Source: Sphingobacteriaceae bacterium | GTDB taxonomy: Bacteria > Bacteroidota > Bacteroidia > B-17B0 > Aurantibacillaceae | NCBI GenBank assembly: GCA_016705695.1 | Contig: JADJLA010000004.1 | Span: forward strand, 242,104-306,103 | DNA: 64,000 nt | Direction of reading: 5' to 3' | Part shown: in pieces, positions 1 through 9,520 of the stretch | Layout of the letters: each line of letters starts with the position of its first letter | How positions within the stretch are numbered: the first letter of the stretch is position 1 | Notes under the pieces: generated by a model | What the model saw: the letters and a program-made list of their open reading frames with translations, nothing else | Told to the model about the DNA's origin: nothing | Databases searched by the model: none | Translations under genes and position numbers: made by a program

Positions 1-1
1 A

Positions 2-575
2 ACTTTAAGCGTAGGTGTTTACACATACTATGCAAGTGCGGCAACCTGTACAACAAGTCCTTTAAGAACTGCTGTTACAGTTACAGTAGATAATCCACCT
101 GTACTTTCAATTAATACTTCTTCAACATTGATATGCGCAGGAGTTACTGTAGCAATATCGGCAAGTGGGGCTACAACTTATTCGTGGAATTCAGGAGGAA
201 CAGGTTCCGTAATAGTTGTTATGCCTGTTTTGAGTACAGTGTTTATTGTTACGGGTTATAACGGAAGCTGTGCATCAACAGCAAGTATTGTTCAAAATGT
301 AGCCTGGTGTTCGGGAATTGAAGAATTTGAAAATGATGTAAAGCTTAGTTTGAGTCCTAACCCTAACGCCGGTTTAGTACAAATTGATTGTGCTGCGGAA
401 ATTAGTTCATTAAAAGTAATGGATGTTGCAGGAAAAGAAGTGTTGACTAATAACGCTGTGAATTCAGAATAATTTCAAATTAGACCTTAGTGAATTACAA
501 AATTCGGTGTACATTTTACAGATCACCTTAAGCGATGGTCGATCCAAAGTGCGTAAACTCATCATACAGAAATAA
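2..575 (+). CDS. 3' end of a T9SS-secreted protein with C-terminal sorting domain (frame broken)
   Basis: Partial gene entering from the left edge, open from base 2. It encodes Ser/Thr/Ala-rich Ig/PKD-like beta repeats followed by a type A sorting domain, recognised by SPNPNAGLVQI and then KVMDVAGKEV. In the frame that enters the window translation stops at 470-472. From base 468 the next frame continues the domain (NNFKLDLSELQNSVYILQI, then DGRSKVRKLIIQK) to a stop at 573-575. Ignoring one base near 467 joins the halves into a canonical C-terminal domain. Family knowledge: such proteins pass the outer membrane by T9SS and are anchored or released. The missing N-terminus hides the function. 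The shift is probably a sequence error but could be a real lesion. Confidence 0.8.
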
Positions 576-590
576 TTGCAAACAAATTTA

Positions 591-616
591 AAAGGGGCTT
601 TTGGCCCCTTTTTTTG
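591..616 (+). terminator. intrinsic terminator after the T9SS gene
   Basis: An 8-bp stem (AAAGGGGC / GCCCCTTT) with a 5-base loop runs straight into a T tract, 15 bases after the corrected stop of the upstream gene. Confidence 0.85.
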
Positions 617-642
617 TAAATTAGCGTCACTAAAAAGAATTT

Positions 643-1630
643 ATGGAATACAGGAGATTAGGAAATTCAGGATTACAAGTTAAGTTTGCTTTCGTTTGGA
701 AGTTGGGTAACATTTGGAAAACAAATTGGAGATAAAACGGCCGACGAATTAATGTCGATTGCCTATGATGCAGGTGTGAACTTTTTTGATAATGCCGAGA
801 TCTATGCGCGTGGTCAATCGGAAAAAGTAATGGGCCATATTTTAAAAAATAAAACCTGGAGTCGCAGTTCATATACAATTTCAAGCAAGGTATTTTTTGG
901 TTTTGAAGAAGATAAACCAAATCAAAGAGGACTTTCTCGCAAACACATTATGGAAGGTTGCCATGCAGCTTTAAAACGTTTACAATTAGATTATTTGGAC
1001 ATGTTCTTTTGTCACCGTCCCGATAAGAACACACCAATAGAAGAAACGGTACTCGCCATGAATACGTTGATCCAGCAAGGAAAAATTTTATACTGGGGGA
1101 CCAGCGAATGGGCCAATGATGAGATAATGGCAGCTATTGCCGTTGCAAAAGACTATAAACTAATTGGCCCAACTATGGAGCAGCCTCAATACAATATGTT
1201 TGAGCGCACCAAATTGGAAAAAGATTATTTATTATTATTCAGAGATCACGGTTTAGGCACAACTATTTGGAGTCCGCTTTGCAGCGGTTTACTTACCGGA
1301 AAATACAATAACGCCGATCCAAAAGATACACGTTTGAATATTGAAGGAATGGATTGGTTAAAAGAAAGAACGTTGGGAGATCAAAGTCGTATAGAAAAAA
1401 CAAAATCTTTAGATAAACTGGCAAAAGAACTTGGAACAAGCTTACCTAAATTAGCAATTGCCTGGTGTGCACGAAATAAAAACGTAAGTACAGTGATATT
1501 GGGAGCAAGTAAACCCGAACAATTAAAAGAAACATTAACTTCTTTGGACCTTCTTCCAAAATTAACCGAAGACGTAATGTTGAAGATCGAGACCATTTTA
1601 CAGAACAAACCCGTTTTGGCACAGTATTAA
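643..1630 (+). CDS. Aldo/keto reductase, Kv-beta-like (AKR6 type), frame broken near 682
   Basis: NADPH-dependent oxidoreductase of the aldo/keto reductase superfamily. The best start is ATG 643 (MEYRRLGNSGLQV). One surplus A at 682/683 separates this N-terminus from the rest, which begins SLLSFGSWVTFG. With one base removed the gene is 328 codons plus stop. Tetrad residues are visible as Asp and Tyr in FFDNAEIYA, Lys in TISSKVFFG and His in FFCHRPD. The body closely resembles potassium-channel beta subunits (RGLSRKHI, YWGTSEW, WSPLCSGLLTGKY), but no channel gene is near. Its stop overlaps the start of the CoA-transferase (TAATG), so the two are probably co-translated. The substrate is unknown. 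Confidence 0.88.
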
Positions 1631-2703
1631 TGCAAGATATTTTTAAAGATCTAAAAATTGTAGAGTTGGCAGGCGTATTAGCCGGACCTAGTGTTGGCTA
1701 TTTTTTTGCTGAGCTTGGAGCTAAGGTAATAAAGGTAGAGAATCCAAAAACAAATGGAGATGTAACGCGCAGTTGGAAACTAAAGAATGAAGATCCCAAA
1801 AGTAATACCAGTTCTTATTTTTGGAGCGTAAATGGTTTAAAAGAATTTGTTTCCTTAGATATTTCTGAGGCAAAACAATTAGAAAAACTTTACGAAATAA
1901 TAAAAGACGCGGACATTGTAATAAGCAATTTCAAAAAAGGTGATGACACAAAATTGAAAGTTGACTACCCCACTCTTTCGAAATTAAAAAAAGATATTAT
2001 TTGCGCATCCATTAACGGTTTTGGAAATGAAAGTCCAAGAACCGCGTACGATCTTATTTTGCAAGCCGAAAGCGGATTCATGTTCATGAACGGCGAACAA
2101 AATTCGGTTCCAACAAAAATGCCCGTAGCTTTAATAGATATTATTGCGGGGCATCAATTAAAAGAAGCCATTTTAATTGCACTCATTAAAAAGTATAAAA
2201 CCAAAAAAGGAAGTCATGTTACTGTTTCATTATTTGACAGTGCGGTTGCTTCGTTAGCCAATCAAGCTACTAATTGGTTAATAGGAAACCATTTGCCCAT
2301 TGCAAGCGGATCTTTACATCCAAACATTGCTCCATATGGAGAATTATTCATTACAAAAGACAAACACTATGTCACCTTTGCCATTGGCGCTAACAAACAA
2401 TTTGAAGGATTGTGCGCCGTTATAAATAATAATTCATTATCAAAAGATCAAAAATTCAGTACCAATCAAAAAAGAATTCAGAATAGGCAGGAGTTGTATG
2501 GGATCTTGAATAACTATATCTCAAAATTTCAATTCAAAGAAATTTTTAAAGCTTGCGAAGAATATGAGGTCCCTATTGGAAAAATAAGGAATATGAAAGA
2601 GGTATTTGAATTGCCGGAAGCAAAGGAAATGCTGAGAGAGATAAAAGATGGAAAGCTCAGTAAAAAAGTAGTAAGTAGCATTGGATTTAAATTCTTAAAA
2701 TGA
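1630..2703 (+). CDS. CaiB/BaiF (family III) CoA-transferase
   Basis: 357 aa, close to the usual family length. Family III transferases move CoA between carboxylic acids via an enzyme-bound aspartyl-CoA. The N-terminal VELAGVLAGPSVGYFFAELG and KVIKVENP are family hallmarks, and Asp141 in YDLILQAESGFM lies where the catalytic Asp is expected. It starts inside the stop of the AKR gene and ends overlapping the GNAT start by 4 bases, so the three genes form a tight operon. The acid substrate cannot be deduced. Cytoplasmic. Confidence 0.88.
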   Translation: MQDIFKDLKIVELAGVLAGPSVGYFFAELGAKVIKVENPKTNGDVTRSWKLKNEDPKSNTSSYFWSVNGLKEFVSLDISEAKQLEKLYEIIKDADIVISNFKKGDDTKLKVDYPTLSKLKKDIICASINGFGNESPRTAYDLILQAESGFMFMNGEQNSVPTKMPVALIDIIAGHQLKEAILIALIKKYKTKKGSHVTVSLFDSAVASLANQATNWLIGNHLPIASGSLHPNIAPYGELFITKDKHYVTFAIGANKQFEGLCAVINNNSLSKDQKFSTNQKRIQNRQELYGILNNYISKFQFKEIFKACEEYEVPIGKIRNMKEVFELPEAKEMLREIKDGKLSKKVVSSIGFKFLK

Positions 2704-3131
2704 AAGCAATCTTTGCACATACACCGGAAGAAATTGAGAAGATCCTTGAATTACGATTCAAGATCTTACGTGAACCTTGGGGTCAATCGAAGGAATCGTC
2801 GAGCGATGGACATGAAGATACTTCACAGAATGCCTTTGTTGAAGATGATAAAGGAAATGTAATAGCATGTGGGCGTTTACAAACAAACGATGCAAATACC
2901 GGACAAGTTCGGTACATGGCCGTGGCAAACGGAATGCAAGGAAAAGGATTAGGTAAATTAGTTTTAAAAACTCTTGAAGAAAAAGCAAAAGAACTTGGGC
3001 TAAAAAAAATAGAATTACAGGCTCGCGAAAATGCCTTGGAGTTTTACAAAGCCAATAACTACCTTCTCAAAGAAAAAACACACTTACTGTTTGGTGTTGT
3101 TCAACATTATTTAATGGAGAAAGAGTTGTGA
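2700..3131 (+). CDS. GNAT family N-acetyltransferase
   Basis: 143 aa single-domain acetyltransferase. The acetyl-CoA loop is visible as QGKGLGK after the beta-4 strand VRYMAVAN, and the C-terminal half has the family pattern LQARENALEFYKANNY. Translation is coupled to the upstream CoA-transferase (ATGA overlap). The substrate is unknown. It ends 4 bases before the convergent FKBP gene. Confidence 0.85.
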   Translation: MKAIFAHTPEEIEKILELRFKILREPWGQSKESSSDGHEDTSQNAFVEDDKGNVIACGRLQTNDANTGQVRYMAVANGMQGKGLGKLVLKTLEEKAKELGLKKIELQARENALEFYKANNYLLKEKTHLLFGVVQHYLMEKEL

Positions 3132-3135
3132 TCTC

Positions 3136-3588
3136 TTACTTCACATCCAACAAATGAATATTAAACACTAAAACCGAATTGGGAGGAACGCCCGAGGTTC
3201 CGCTTGGACCATAAGCTAAAGCCGAGGGGATAATTAACATTCCCTTTCCACCCTTCTTAAAATACGGAATTCCTTCTTGCCAACCTTTAATTACCGAACT
3301 AAGGTCGAATGAAATACCCGCAGAAGTGCTTTGATCAAATGTACTTCCGTCGGTAAAATAGCCGGAGTAAACAACCGTTACATTGGAACTTATAGAAGGA
3401 TTAACGCCTGTTCCTTGCGTGCTCATTACATAATATAATCCTGAGCCGGTAGCGGTTGCGTTTAATTTATTATCGCTAATATATTTTTGAATGATCTCCT
3501 CATCCTCCTTTGCTTGTTTTTTAGCCTTGCGCTTACTGCAAGAGCTAAACGAAACAACTAAAGCAATTAATAAAACGTATCTGATCAT
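3136..3588 (-). CDS. FKBP-type peptidyl-prolyl isomerase lipoprotein
   Basis: About 150 aa. The N-terminus MIRYVLLIALVVSFSSC is a lipoprotein signal with its lipobox Cys at residue 17, so the protein should be membrane-anchored outside the cytoplasm. The C-terminal FKBP domain shows VVYSGYFTDGSTFDQS, GWQEGIPYFKKGGKG, IPSALAYG and LVFNIHLLDV. It presumably assists folding of exported proteins. I start it at ATG 3588, two bases after the M16 stop. An ATG four codons earlier is possible but would put charge-poor residues before the signal. Likely co-transcribed with the peptidase. Confidence 0.9.
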   Translation of the reverse strand: MIRYVLLIALVVSFSSCSKRKAKKQAKEDEEIIQKYISDNKLNATATGSGLYYVMSTQGTGVNPSISSNVTVVYSGYFTDGSTFDQSTSAGISFDLSSVIKGWQEGIPYFKKGGKGMLIIPSALAYGPSGTSGVPPNSVLVFNIHLLDVK

Positions 3589-3589
3589 A

Positions 3590-6520
3590 TTAATAACCAA
3601 AGATCTCTTTTAATGTAAGCACTTTTACCGGGCCGTACTTTTCAAGAACCTTCATGTCAAGATTTTCTTTTTTTCCTATCACAAGTACTGTGATATTCTT
3701 TCCTTTAACGTTATCTGCGTGAAATTTCTTAACGTCTTCGTATTTAAATAAATTTACTTTCTCATATACATCTTTACGAATATCATTAGTTAAACCCATT
3801 TGCTGAGCATCGATGTAATTAAATAAAATATCCGCTTTGTTTATGCGTTGTGAACGGATCTCTTGTAATAGATTTTCCTTTGATGCTGAAAAAGATGCTT
3901 CCGACTTAGGTATCTCCGTTAAAAGATCTGTCATTCCTTTCATTGCTTCCGGTAGTTTATCAACTTGCGAACCAATATAAGAAACATTATAAAATTGTTT
4001 GTAGGGTTTATTTGGTTGAACGTAGCGCGAATATACAGAGTAAGCTAGTGCTTTTGATTCTCTTAGATCTTGAAATACCACCCCGCTCATGCCGTCGCCA
4101 AAATACGTATTATACAATTGTAAAAGTGGTATTATTCCCTTGTTGTAAACTCCACCTTGATTCAACATAATGATCTCAGCTTGTTTCATATCATAATCAA
4201 TCACAAAAACTTCGTTGCTAATAGTTCTGAATTCAAATTTTTGCGACGCAGGAACCGGTTTATAACCACCTGCCGGCGCAATGTGAACTGCATCCAAACT
4301 TTTTGTAACATCTGTTAATTCTGCAGGACCATAATACAATACTTTATGTTCAAATGTGCTTAAGCCTTTAATTTTGTTTTTAATATCTTCTGAAGTTAAT
4401 TTATCTAGGTCCTCATTACTCAATTGATTTGTAAAAGGATTCATAGCGCCAAAACGCGCGTAACTTACCAAGCCGCGATTCAAGATCATGCCTTTTTGTT
4501 GCTTAGCATCTTCTCTTTCCTTCTTGATGTCTTCGATCATGTTCTTTAAAGTCTCAGTTTCAACGGTAGGATTTGCCAAAACTTTTTCAAATAATTTAAG
4601 TGAAGCTTCAAAATTATCACTCAAACCGTTCAAACTTATCCAAGTGTCTTCATTATCACTGAACACATTGAATGAACATCCTAACTTATATAATTCCTGT
4701 TTGATCTGAGCAGGTGTCATATCTGCCGTTCCAACATAATCAATATACTTTACAGCAATATTAGCGATCTTATCATTATTATTTCCCATGTCGAATTTAT
4801 AGTACAATTCAAACACTTTGTTCTCGGTGTTCTTATTATAGATCAACGAGATATTTGAAGCAAGTGTGCCTTTTTTTATGTCGGTTGCATAATCAACAAA
4901 CTTAGGTAGTATATCAGAAGTTTTTGCTTCGTAAATACCTTTCACAAAGGGCGACATGTTATCGCGATCCACATCCACAGGAGTTATCTGTGGTTTTTCT
5001 ACTTTCTGCACATTTTTATCTTCACCAATTCGTTTAAAAACAACCACGTAATTATTTTTATTGAATGCCTTATTTGCATAATCAATGATCTCTTGCTTTG
5101 TGATCTTCGACATGCGTTCCATTTTATCTACTTGCTTTTGCCATTTAACATCATTCACAAAAGCATCTAACATTTCGCCTGCTCGAGCGCCATTATCCTC
5201 CAATTCTTTTGTTTTTGATAATTTCATATCTGTTATCACGGCTTTCATCAACCAATCAGGAAATTCGCCTTTTTGTATCAATTCAATTTGTGAATACAAA
5301 ATCCCTTCAAGCTCTTCCAATTTTTGATTTTGTTTTGGAGAAGCGCCTAAAGCAAAGATGCCGTAATCCTTTAAAGGATAAACATAGGAATTAGCGCCCA
5401 TCACTTTTTGAGCTTGATTTAAATTGATATCCATTAAACCGGCTTTTCCATTTGATAATATTCCAACAATAAGATCAAGCATATCTACTTCTTTAGTTCC
5501 CTCTCCTTCTGTTCTCCAAATTATATTCATGCTTTCAGGGTCTGGTCCATAAACATCACGAACGATCCTTGCAGCAATTGCATCTTCTTTTGCAGGTGTA
5601 TAAGCCTCCAATGGTTTTGCGGCGGCTGAATTAAAATGTTTTTCAATTTGTGTGATCACTTTATCAGGATCAAAATCACCGCTCATGATAATGGCCATAT
5701 TATTTGGCGCATACCATTTTTGGTAATAATTATTGATCTCCGTCATCGAAGGATTCTTTAAATGATCTATAGTTCCAATCGTAGTTTGTGTACCGTATTT
5801 GTTTTTTGGAAATATAGCAGCAAAAGCGGCTTCGTATGATTTTACGTTGTCATTGTCTAATCCACGATTTTTCTCTTCATAAACTGCTTCTAATTCGGTA
5901 TGAAACAGACGTAATACCGGCTTACGAAAACGTTCTGCCTCAATCTTTAACCAATTATCAATTTGATTACTCGGAATATCATTCACGTAAACTGTTTGAT
6001 CGAACGATGTGAAGGCGTTTGTTCCCTGCGCACCAATTGCTGCCAACATTTTATCGTACTCATTTGCAATGGCTAATTTTGCAGCTACTCCACTAATACT
6101 ATCAATTTGATGGTAGGTCTTTTTACGACCTGCTTCATCGGTTGTTTTTCTATAAGTTTCGTATAGATTCTCTATCTTTTTAATTTCCGCTGTTTCTTTA
6201 GCGGCGTCTTTGGTGCCAAATTTATCGGTTCCTTTGAACAACATGTGTTCTAAGTAATGTGCCAAACCTGTTGCATTGGAAGGATCATTCTTACTTCCCG
6301 CTTTTACTGCAATGTATGTTTGAATGCGTGGTGCATTTTTGTAAACAGAAAGATAAACCTTCAATCCGTTCTTAAGCGTATAAATGCGCGCGTTATATGG
6401 ATCGTTCAAAGCGTACTCATAATTCAGAGCCGTTTTTTTAGGGCCATCGGCCGGTTTGGTTTGAGCCGAAGTAACAAACGCAATACAAATTGCAAGGGAG
6501 ATAAGTGTTATTCTATTCAT
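3590..6520 (-). CDS. M16 family zinc metallopeptidase (two-repeat, exported)
   Basis: 976 aa, the length expected for a double M16 (pitrilysin/insulinase-like) protein. A signal peptide covers roughly residues 1-19, ending at SAQ. The inverted zinc motif HXXEH is His88-Glu91-His92 (LAHYLEHMLFKG), and the third ligand is in the ELEAVYEEKNR segment. The second half is the non-catalytic M16 repeat. Acts in the periplasm or outer membrane on peptides. It sits 19 bases downstream of dnaX and directly before the FKBP lipoprotein, so it may be transcribed with both. Confidence 0.92.
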   Translation of the reverse strand: MNRITLISLAICIAFVTSAQTKPADGPKKTALNYEYALNDPYNARIYTLKNGLKVYLSVYKNAPRIQTYIAVKAGSKNDPSNATGLAHYLEHMLFKGTDKFGTKDAAKETAEIKKIENLYETYRKTTDEAGRKKTYHQIDSISGVAAKLAIANEYDKMLAAIGAQGTNAFTSFDQTVYVNDIPSNQIDNWLKIEAERFRKPVLRLFHTELEAVYEEKNRGLDNDNVKSYEAAFAAIFPKNKYGTQTTIGTIDHLKNPSMTEINNYYQKWYAPNNMAIIMSGDFDPDKVITQIEKHFNSAAAKPLEAYTPAKEDAIAARIVRDVYGPDPESMNIIWRTEGEGTKEVDMLDLIVGILSNGKAGLMDINLNQAQKVMGANSYVYPLKDYGIFALGASPKQNQKLEELEGILYSQIELIQKGEFPDWLMKAVITDMKLSKTKELEDNGARAGEMLDAFVNDVKWQKQVDKMERMSKITKQEIIDYANKAFNKNNYVVVFKRIGEDKNVQKVEKPQITPVDVDRDNMSPFVKGIYEAKTSDILPKFVDYATDIKKGTLASNISLIYNKNTENKVFELYYKFDMGNNNDKIANIAVKYIDYVGTADMTPAQIKQELYKLGCSFNVFSDNEDTWISLNGLSDNFEASLKLFEKVLANPTVETETLKNMIEDIKKEREDAKQQKGMILNRGLVSYARFGAMNPFTNQLSNEDLDKLTSEDIKNKIKGLSTFEHKVLYYGPAELTDVTKSLDAVHIAPAGGYKPVPASQKFEFRTISNEVFVIDYDMKQAEIIMLNQGGVYNKGIIPLLQLYNTYFGDGMSGVVFQDLRESKALAYSVYSRYVQPNKPYKQFYNVSYIGSQVDKLPEAMKGMTDLLTEIPKSEASFSASKENLLQEIRSQRINKADILFNYIDAQQMGLTNDIRKDVYEKVNLFKYEDVKKFHADNVKGKNITVLVIGKKENLDMKVLEKYGPVKVLTLKEIFGY

Positions 6521-6539
6521 ATGTTCTTTGATTTACTTT

Positions 6540-8255
6540 TTAATATTCTATGTCCAGGTCAAAGCGTTTTTTTAAGTCCAATAAAGCTGAATTTTTTTCG
6601 CTCATCACTTTAAATTTTTCTTTTGGCGTAAAAGCTTTTACGCTTGTACTGATATCATCTTCTTTAATAGAAAATTTAAGCACAATGATATTGTTTCTAA
6701 GATCCTTTCTTAAAACATCCAACATATCTTGCTTCAATTCTTGGAATTTCTCAAGCTGCGAATGGTTCAAAAGCGTGATCACAATCTCGTTTGAAGGAGT
6801 TAAAACAACAGGAGCTTCTGTTAGTGAAACATAAATACTTTTATTTTGTTCCTTGGCTTTAGCATACCTTAAAACTGCCTCTTTGATCATTTCCAAAGTA
6901 AGCTCCTCATTCACATAAGCTACTTCATTTGATCTTTCGGGAGCCGACGATTCATGTGGCAATGTTTTATCGGTTAAAGCATCCTTTAAGGAGAAGCTTG
7001 CTGTATTTTTTAATTGATTGAATGGAATTACAGGCTTGCTTGCCGTTTTTATCACAGGCGCATCGTTATTGAAATTGGTAATAACAGGATTATTTTGCTT
7101 TATAACCGGTGCTTCGTTGCTAACTACAACTGATTCATCGTTTTTTTTTTCAGTCTCTAAAGGCGAGTTCAAATAACACAGTTGCATTAAAGCCATTTCA
7201 ACTAACAATCGCTGGTTCTTGGCGCTTTTGTAATTCACATCAGTTTTACTGATGATCGATAACGATTTTAGCAGGAATTGTACTGTGCAATTGGCTGCTT
7301 GTATGGCGTATTTTTGTTTCAACGCATCACTTACTTCAAGTAAGCCTAATGTTTGAACATCTTTGCTAACTAAAATATTACGTAAATGTTCCCCTAAACC
7401 AATAATAAAATTATGACTATCGAAGCCTTTCTTTAAAATATCATCAAACACTACCATGATCTCAGGTAAGCGCGATCCTAAAAAAGCATCCGTTAATTTG
7501 AAATAATAATCGTAATCGAGTACGTGTAAATTTTCTACAACTTGCTTGTACGTTAAATTATTTTCGGTAAAAGCTACCATTTGATCGAACATAGAACACG
7601 CATCGCGCAAACCACCATCTGCTTTTTGCGCAATAATGTGTAATGCTTCTTGCTCAAACTTTACATGTTCGCTTTCGGCCATAAAAGCCAAATGATTGCT
7701 AATGTCCTCAACTTTAATTCTATTAAAATTAAAAACCTGACAACGCGAAAGAATGGTTGGAATAATCTTATGTTTTTCGGTAGTAGCTAAAATAAATTTG
7801 GCGTGCTTTGGTGGTTCTTCCAATGTTTTTAAGAACGCGTTAAAAGCTGCAGCACTTAACATATGAACCTCGTCGATGATATACACTTTATATTCTCCCA
7901 GTTGTGGGGCAAAGCGAACTTGATCAACTAAATTTCGGATATCCTCTACGGAGTTATTACTGGCAGCATCTAATTCGTAAACATTTAATGATGCGCCAGA
8001 ATTGAAAGACAAGCAAGATTCGCATTTATCGCAAGCTTCTCCATTAGAAGAAACATTGAAACAATTGATGGTTTTGGCGAATATACGTGCGCAGGTAGTT
8101 TTACCTACACCACGCGGACCACAAAACAAATAAGCCTGCGCTAACTGTTTTTGAATAATGGCATTTTTTAAGGTATTAGTGATGTGGCCTTGCCCAACAA
8201 CAGTATTGAATAACTGGGGACGATACTTTCGGGCCGATACAATAAAATTTTCCAT
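6540..8255 (-). CDS. dnaX: DNA polymerase III gamma/tau subunit
   Basis: 571 aa clamp-loader ATPase. Walker A GPRGVGKT is at 46-53, the zinc-binding cysteines at 65, 75, 78 and 81, Walker B DEVH at 128-131, and the Arg-finger SRC motif at 170-172. The AAA+ and collar domains run to about residue 368, followed by a low-complexity linker and a tau-specific tail ending FDLDIEY. A run of ten A (minus strand, plus-coordinates 7141-7150) covers codons 369-372, exactly at the domain III/linker border. Gain or loss of one A would meet a stop within two to six codons and give a gamma-like product. Start at ATG 8255. Confidence 0.96.
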   Translation of the reverse strand: MENFIVSARKYRPQLFNTVVGQGHITNTLKNAIIQKQLAQAYLFCGPRGVGKTTCARIFAKTINCFNVSSNGEACDKCESCLSFNSGASLNVYELDAASNNSVEDIRNLVDQVRFAPQLGEYKVYIIDEVHMLSAAAFNAFLKTLEEPPKHAKFILATTEKHKIIPTILSRCQVFNFNRIKVEDISNHLAFMAESEHVKFEQEALHIIAQKADGGLRDACSMFDQMVAFTENNLTYKQVVENLHVLDYDYYFKLTDAFLGSRLPEIMVVFDDILKKGFDSHNFIIGLGEHLRNILVSKDVQTLGLLEVSDALKQKYAIQAANCTVQFLLKSLSIISKTDVNYKSAKNQRLLVEMALMQLCYLNSPLETEKKNDESVVVSNEAPVIKQNNPVITNFNNDAPVIKTASKPVIPFNQLKNTASFSLKDALTDKTLPHESSAPERSNEVAYVNEELTLEMIKEAVLRYAKAKEQNKSIYVSLTEAPVVLTPSNEIVITLLNHSQLEKFQELKQDMLDVLRKDLRNNIIVLKFSIKEDDISTSVKAFTPKEKFKVMSEKNSALLDLKKRFDLDIEY

Positions 8256-8337
8256 AGACAGACTTTAAATATAACGTAAATAAGCATTAATGCATTAACC
8301 GTTTGTCACCTAAAAAAGGTTAAATTATCAACCAATT

Positions 8338-9069
8338 GTGAATAATTTTCCTCAAAAAAAGTTTAATTTAACAGCATTGAATGCATGGTTTAAAATACTA
8401 GTAGTTACACTTCTTCCCTCTTTTGCAGGAGCGCAAGAGGCAATCAGGGGAGTTATCTATGAAAAAGACAGCAGCAACGTAATGCCTTACGTTTACGTGA
8501 TCAATAAAACCACAGGTAGCGGTGCCATGAGTAATTTGGAAGGAAAATTCTATATCACGGCTAATTTGAATGACACTATTATTTGTTCCCATGTTGGTTA
8601 CATAAAAGAATACATACCTGTAAAGAGTTTAAAGAAGAATGCCAAAGGAGAATATCCCATTTACATGCGAACTCAATATATCAATTTAAATACTGTAAGC
8701 ATAACTTCGTTTAAGTACAAACCTTACGAGCGTGAATACATGAACAAGATCATCGACATGAGTCATATAAGAACCATTGATGCTTTTAATAGTCCATTTA
8801 CTGCTGCGTACATGCAATTTAGCAGGCGTGGAAGAGAGATCCGTAAGCTTGCCAAAATATTTGATGACCTTCTAATAGAAGAAGAAGTTGCCAAAAAAAT
8901 AAATCCCGAGATCATTCGAAATTTAACAGGCGATGAGAAATTGGATATTGAAGCTTTTAGAAAGTTTTGTTTGGAGCTAAGCAATCAATTCATCTTAACG
9001 CACGATGGATTCGATCTTTATACCAAGGTAATGGACTGCTACAAGCGTTACAAATCGGAAGGTCGATAA
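8338..9069 (+). CDS. Exported protein with carboxypeptidase-regulatory-like (CarbopepD_reg_2) domain
   Basis: 243 aa with a GTG start. A signal peptide ends near residue 32 (LLPSFAGAQ). Next comes a beta-sandwich domain of the type found at the N-terminus of TonB-dependent receptors (IRGVIYEKDS, VMPYVYVINKTTG, SNLEGKFYI, HVGYIKEYI). The C-terminal half is alpha-helical without a recognised family. It is divergent from dnaX, and its last 22 bases overlap the convergent gene at 9048. Likely periplasmic; no function can be assigned. Confidence 0.7.
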   Translation: MNNFPQKKFNLTALNAWFKILVVTLLPSFAGAQEAIRGVIYEKDSSNVMPYVYVINKTTGSGAMSNLEGKFYITANLNDTIICSHVGYIKEYIPVKSLKKNAKGEYPIYMRTQYINLNTVSITSFKYKPYEREYMNKIIDMSHIRTIDAFNSPFTAAYMQFSRRGREIRKLAKIFDDLLIEEEVAKKINPEIIRNLTGDEKLDIEAFRKFCLELSNQFILTHDGFDLYTKVMDCYKRYKSEGR

Positions 9070-9431
9070 GTATTTAGCCACTCTTCGGCTACTTTTATTT
9101 CAGTAAAAAAACGTGTTGGCACCGATGGTTTATTCATTCTCATATAAAAATTACCAAGTATCTTATGAGCCAAAGAGGAAATAACATACGCTTCCACTAT
9201 AGAAAACTGTGTACTTTCATCAGTTGCCATGTATTCACGCCCCTCTTTTTCAATATTGGCAAATTCTGAAACAATAACTAATAAAAGACGTCTTTTTCCA
9301 TTATTTAACTGTCCTTGAGCAATATTTATTTCTTTCAGCTCCTTCATCCCATAATCATGATCGGTTGTGTTCACTTGAACAATACCATCATCTCTTAAAA
9401 ATAATTCGCTATGTGATAGATCAATTCGCAT
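9048..9431 (-). CDS. DUF7793/STAS-SEC14-like small protein
   Basis: 127 aa. The pattern of RRLLLVIVSEFANIEKEGREYM and LAHKILGNFYMRMNKPSVP followed by RFFTEIKVAEEWL matches the Bacteroidota family usually named STAS/SEC14-like (DUF7793). It has no signal peptide, so it is cytoplasmic. The biochemical role is unknown; a SpoIIAA-like fold is a family-level expectation. The 3' end overlaps the neighbouring convergent gene by 22 bases. Confidence 0.65.
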   Translation of the reverse strand: MRIDLSHSELFLRDDGIVQVNTTDHDYGMKELKEINIAQGQLNNGKRRLLLVIVSEFANIEKEGREYMATDESTQFSIVEAYVISSLAHKILGNFYMRMNKPSVPTRFFTEIKVAEEWLNTYRPSDL

Positions 9432-9520
9432 TTTCGATATTAAAATTAAACAATTTTCCTTCTGAAAAACCTATTTATAATCACCAAATGATAATTTTCA
9501 CTACATTGGTAATTATTTAA

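Noticed and set aside
4488..4709. Plus-strand frames inside the M16 peptidase gene (also 3943-4170, 5085-5394)
   Set aside because: Shadows of the conserved minus-strand gene.
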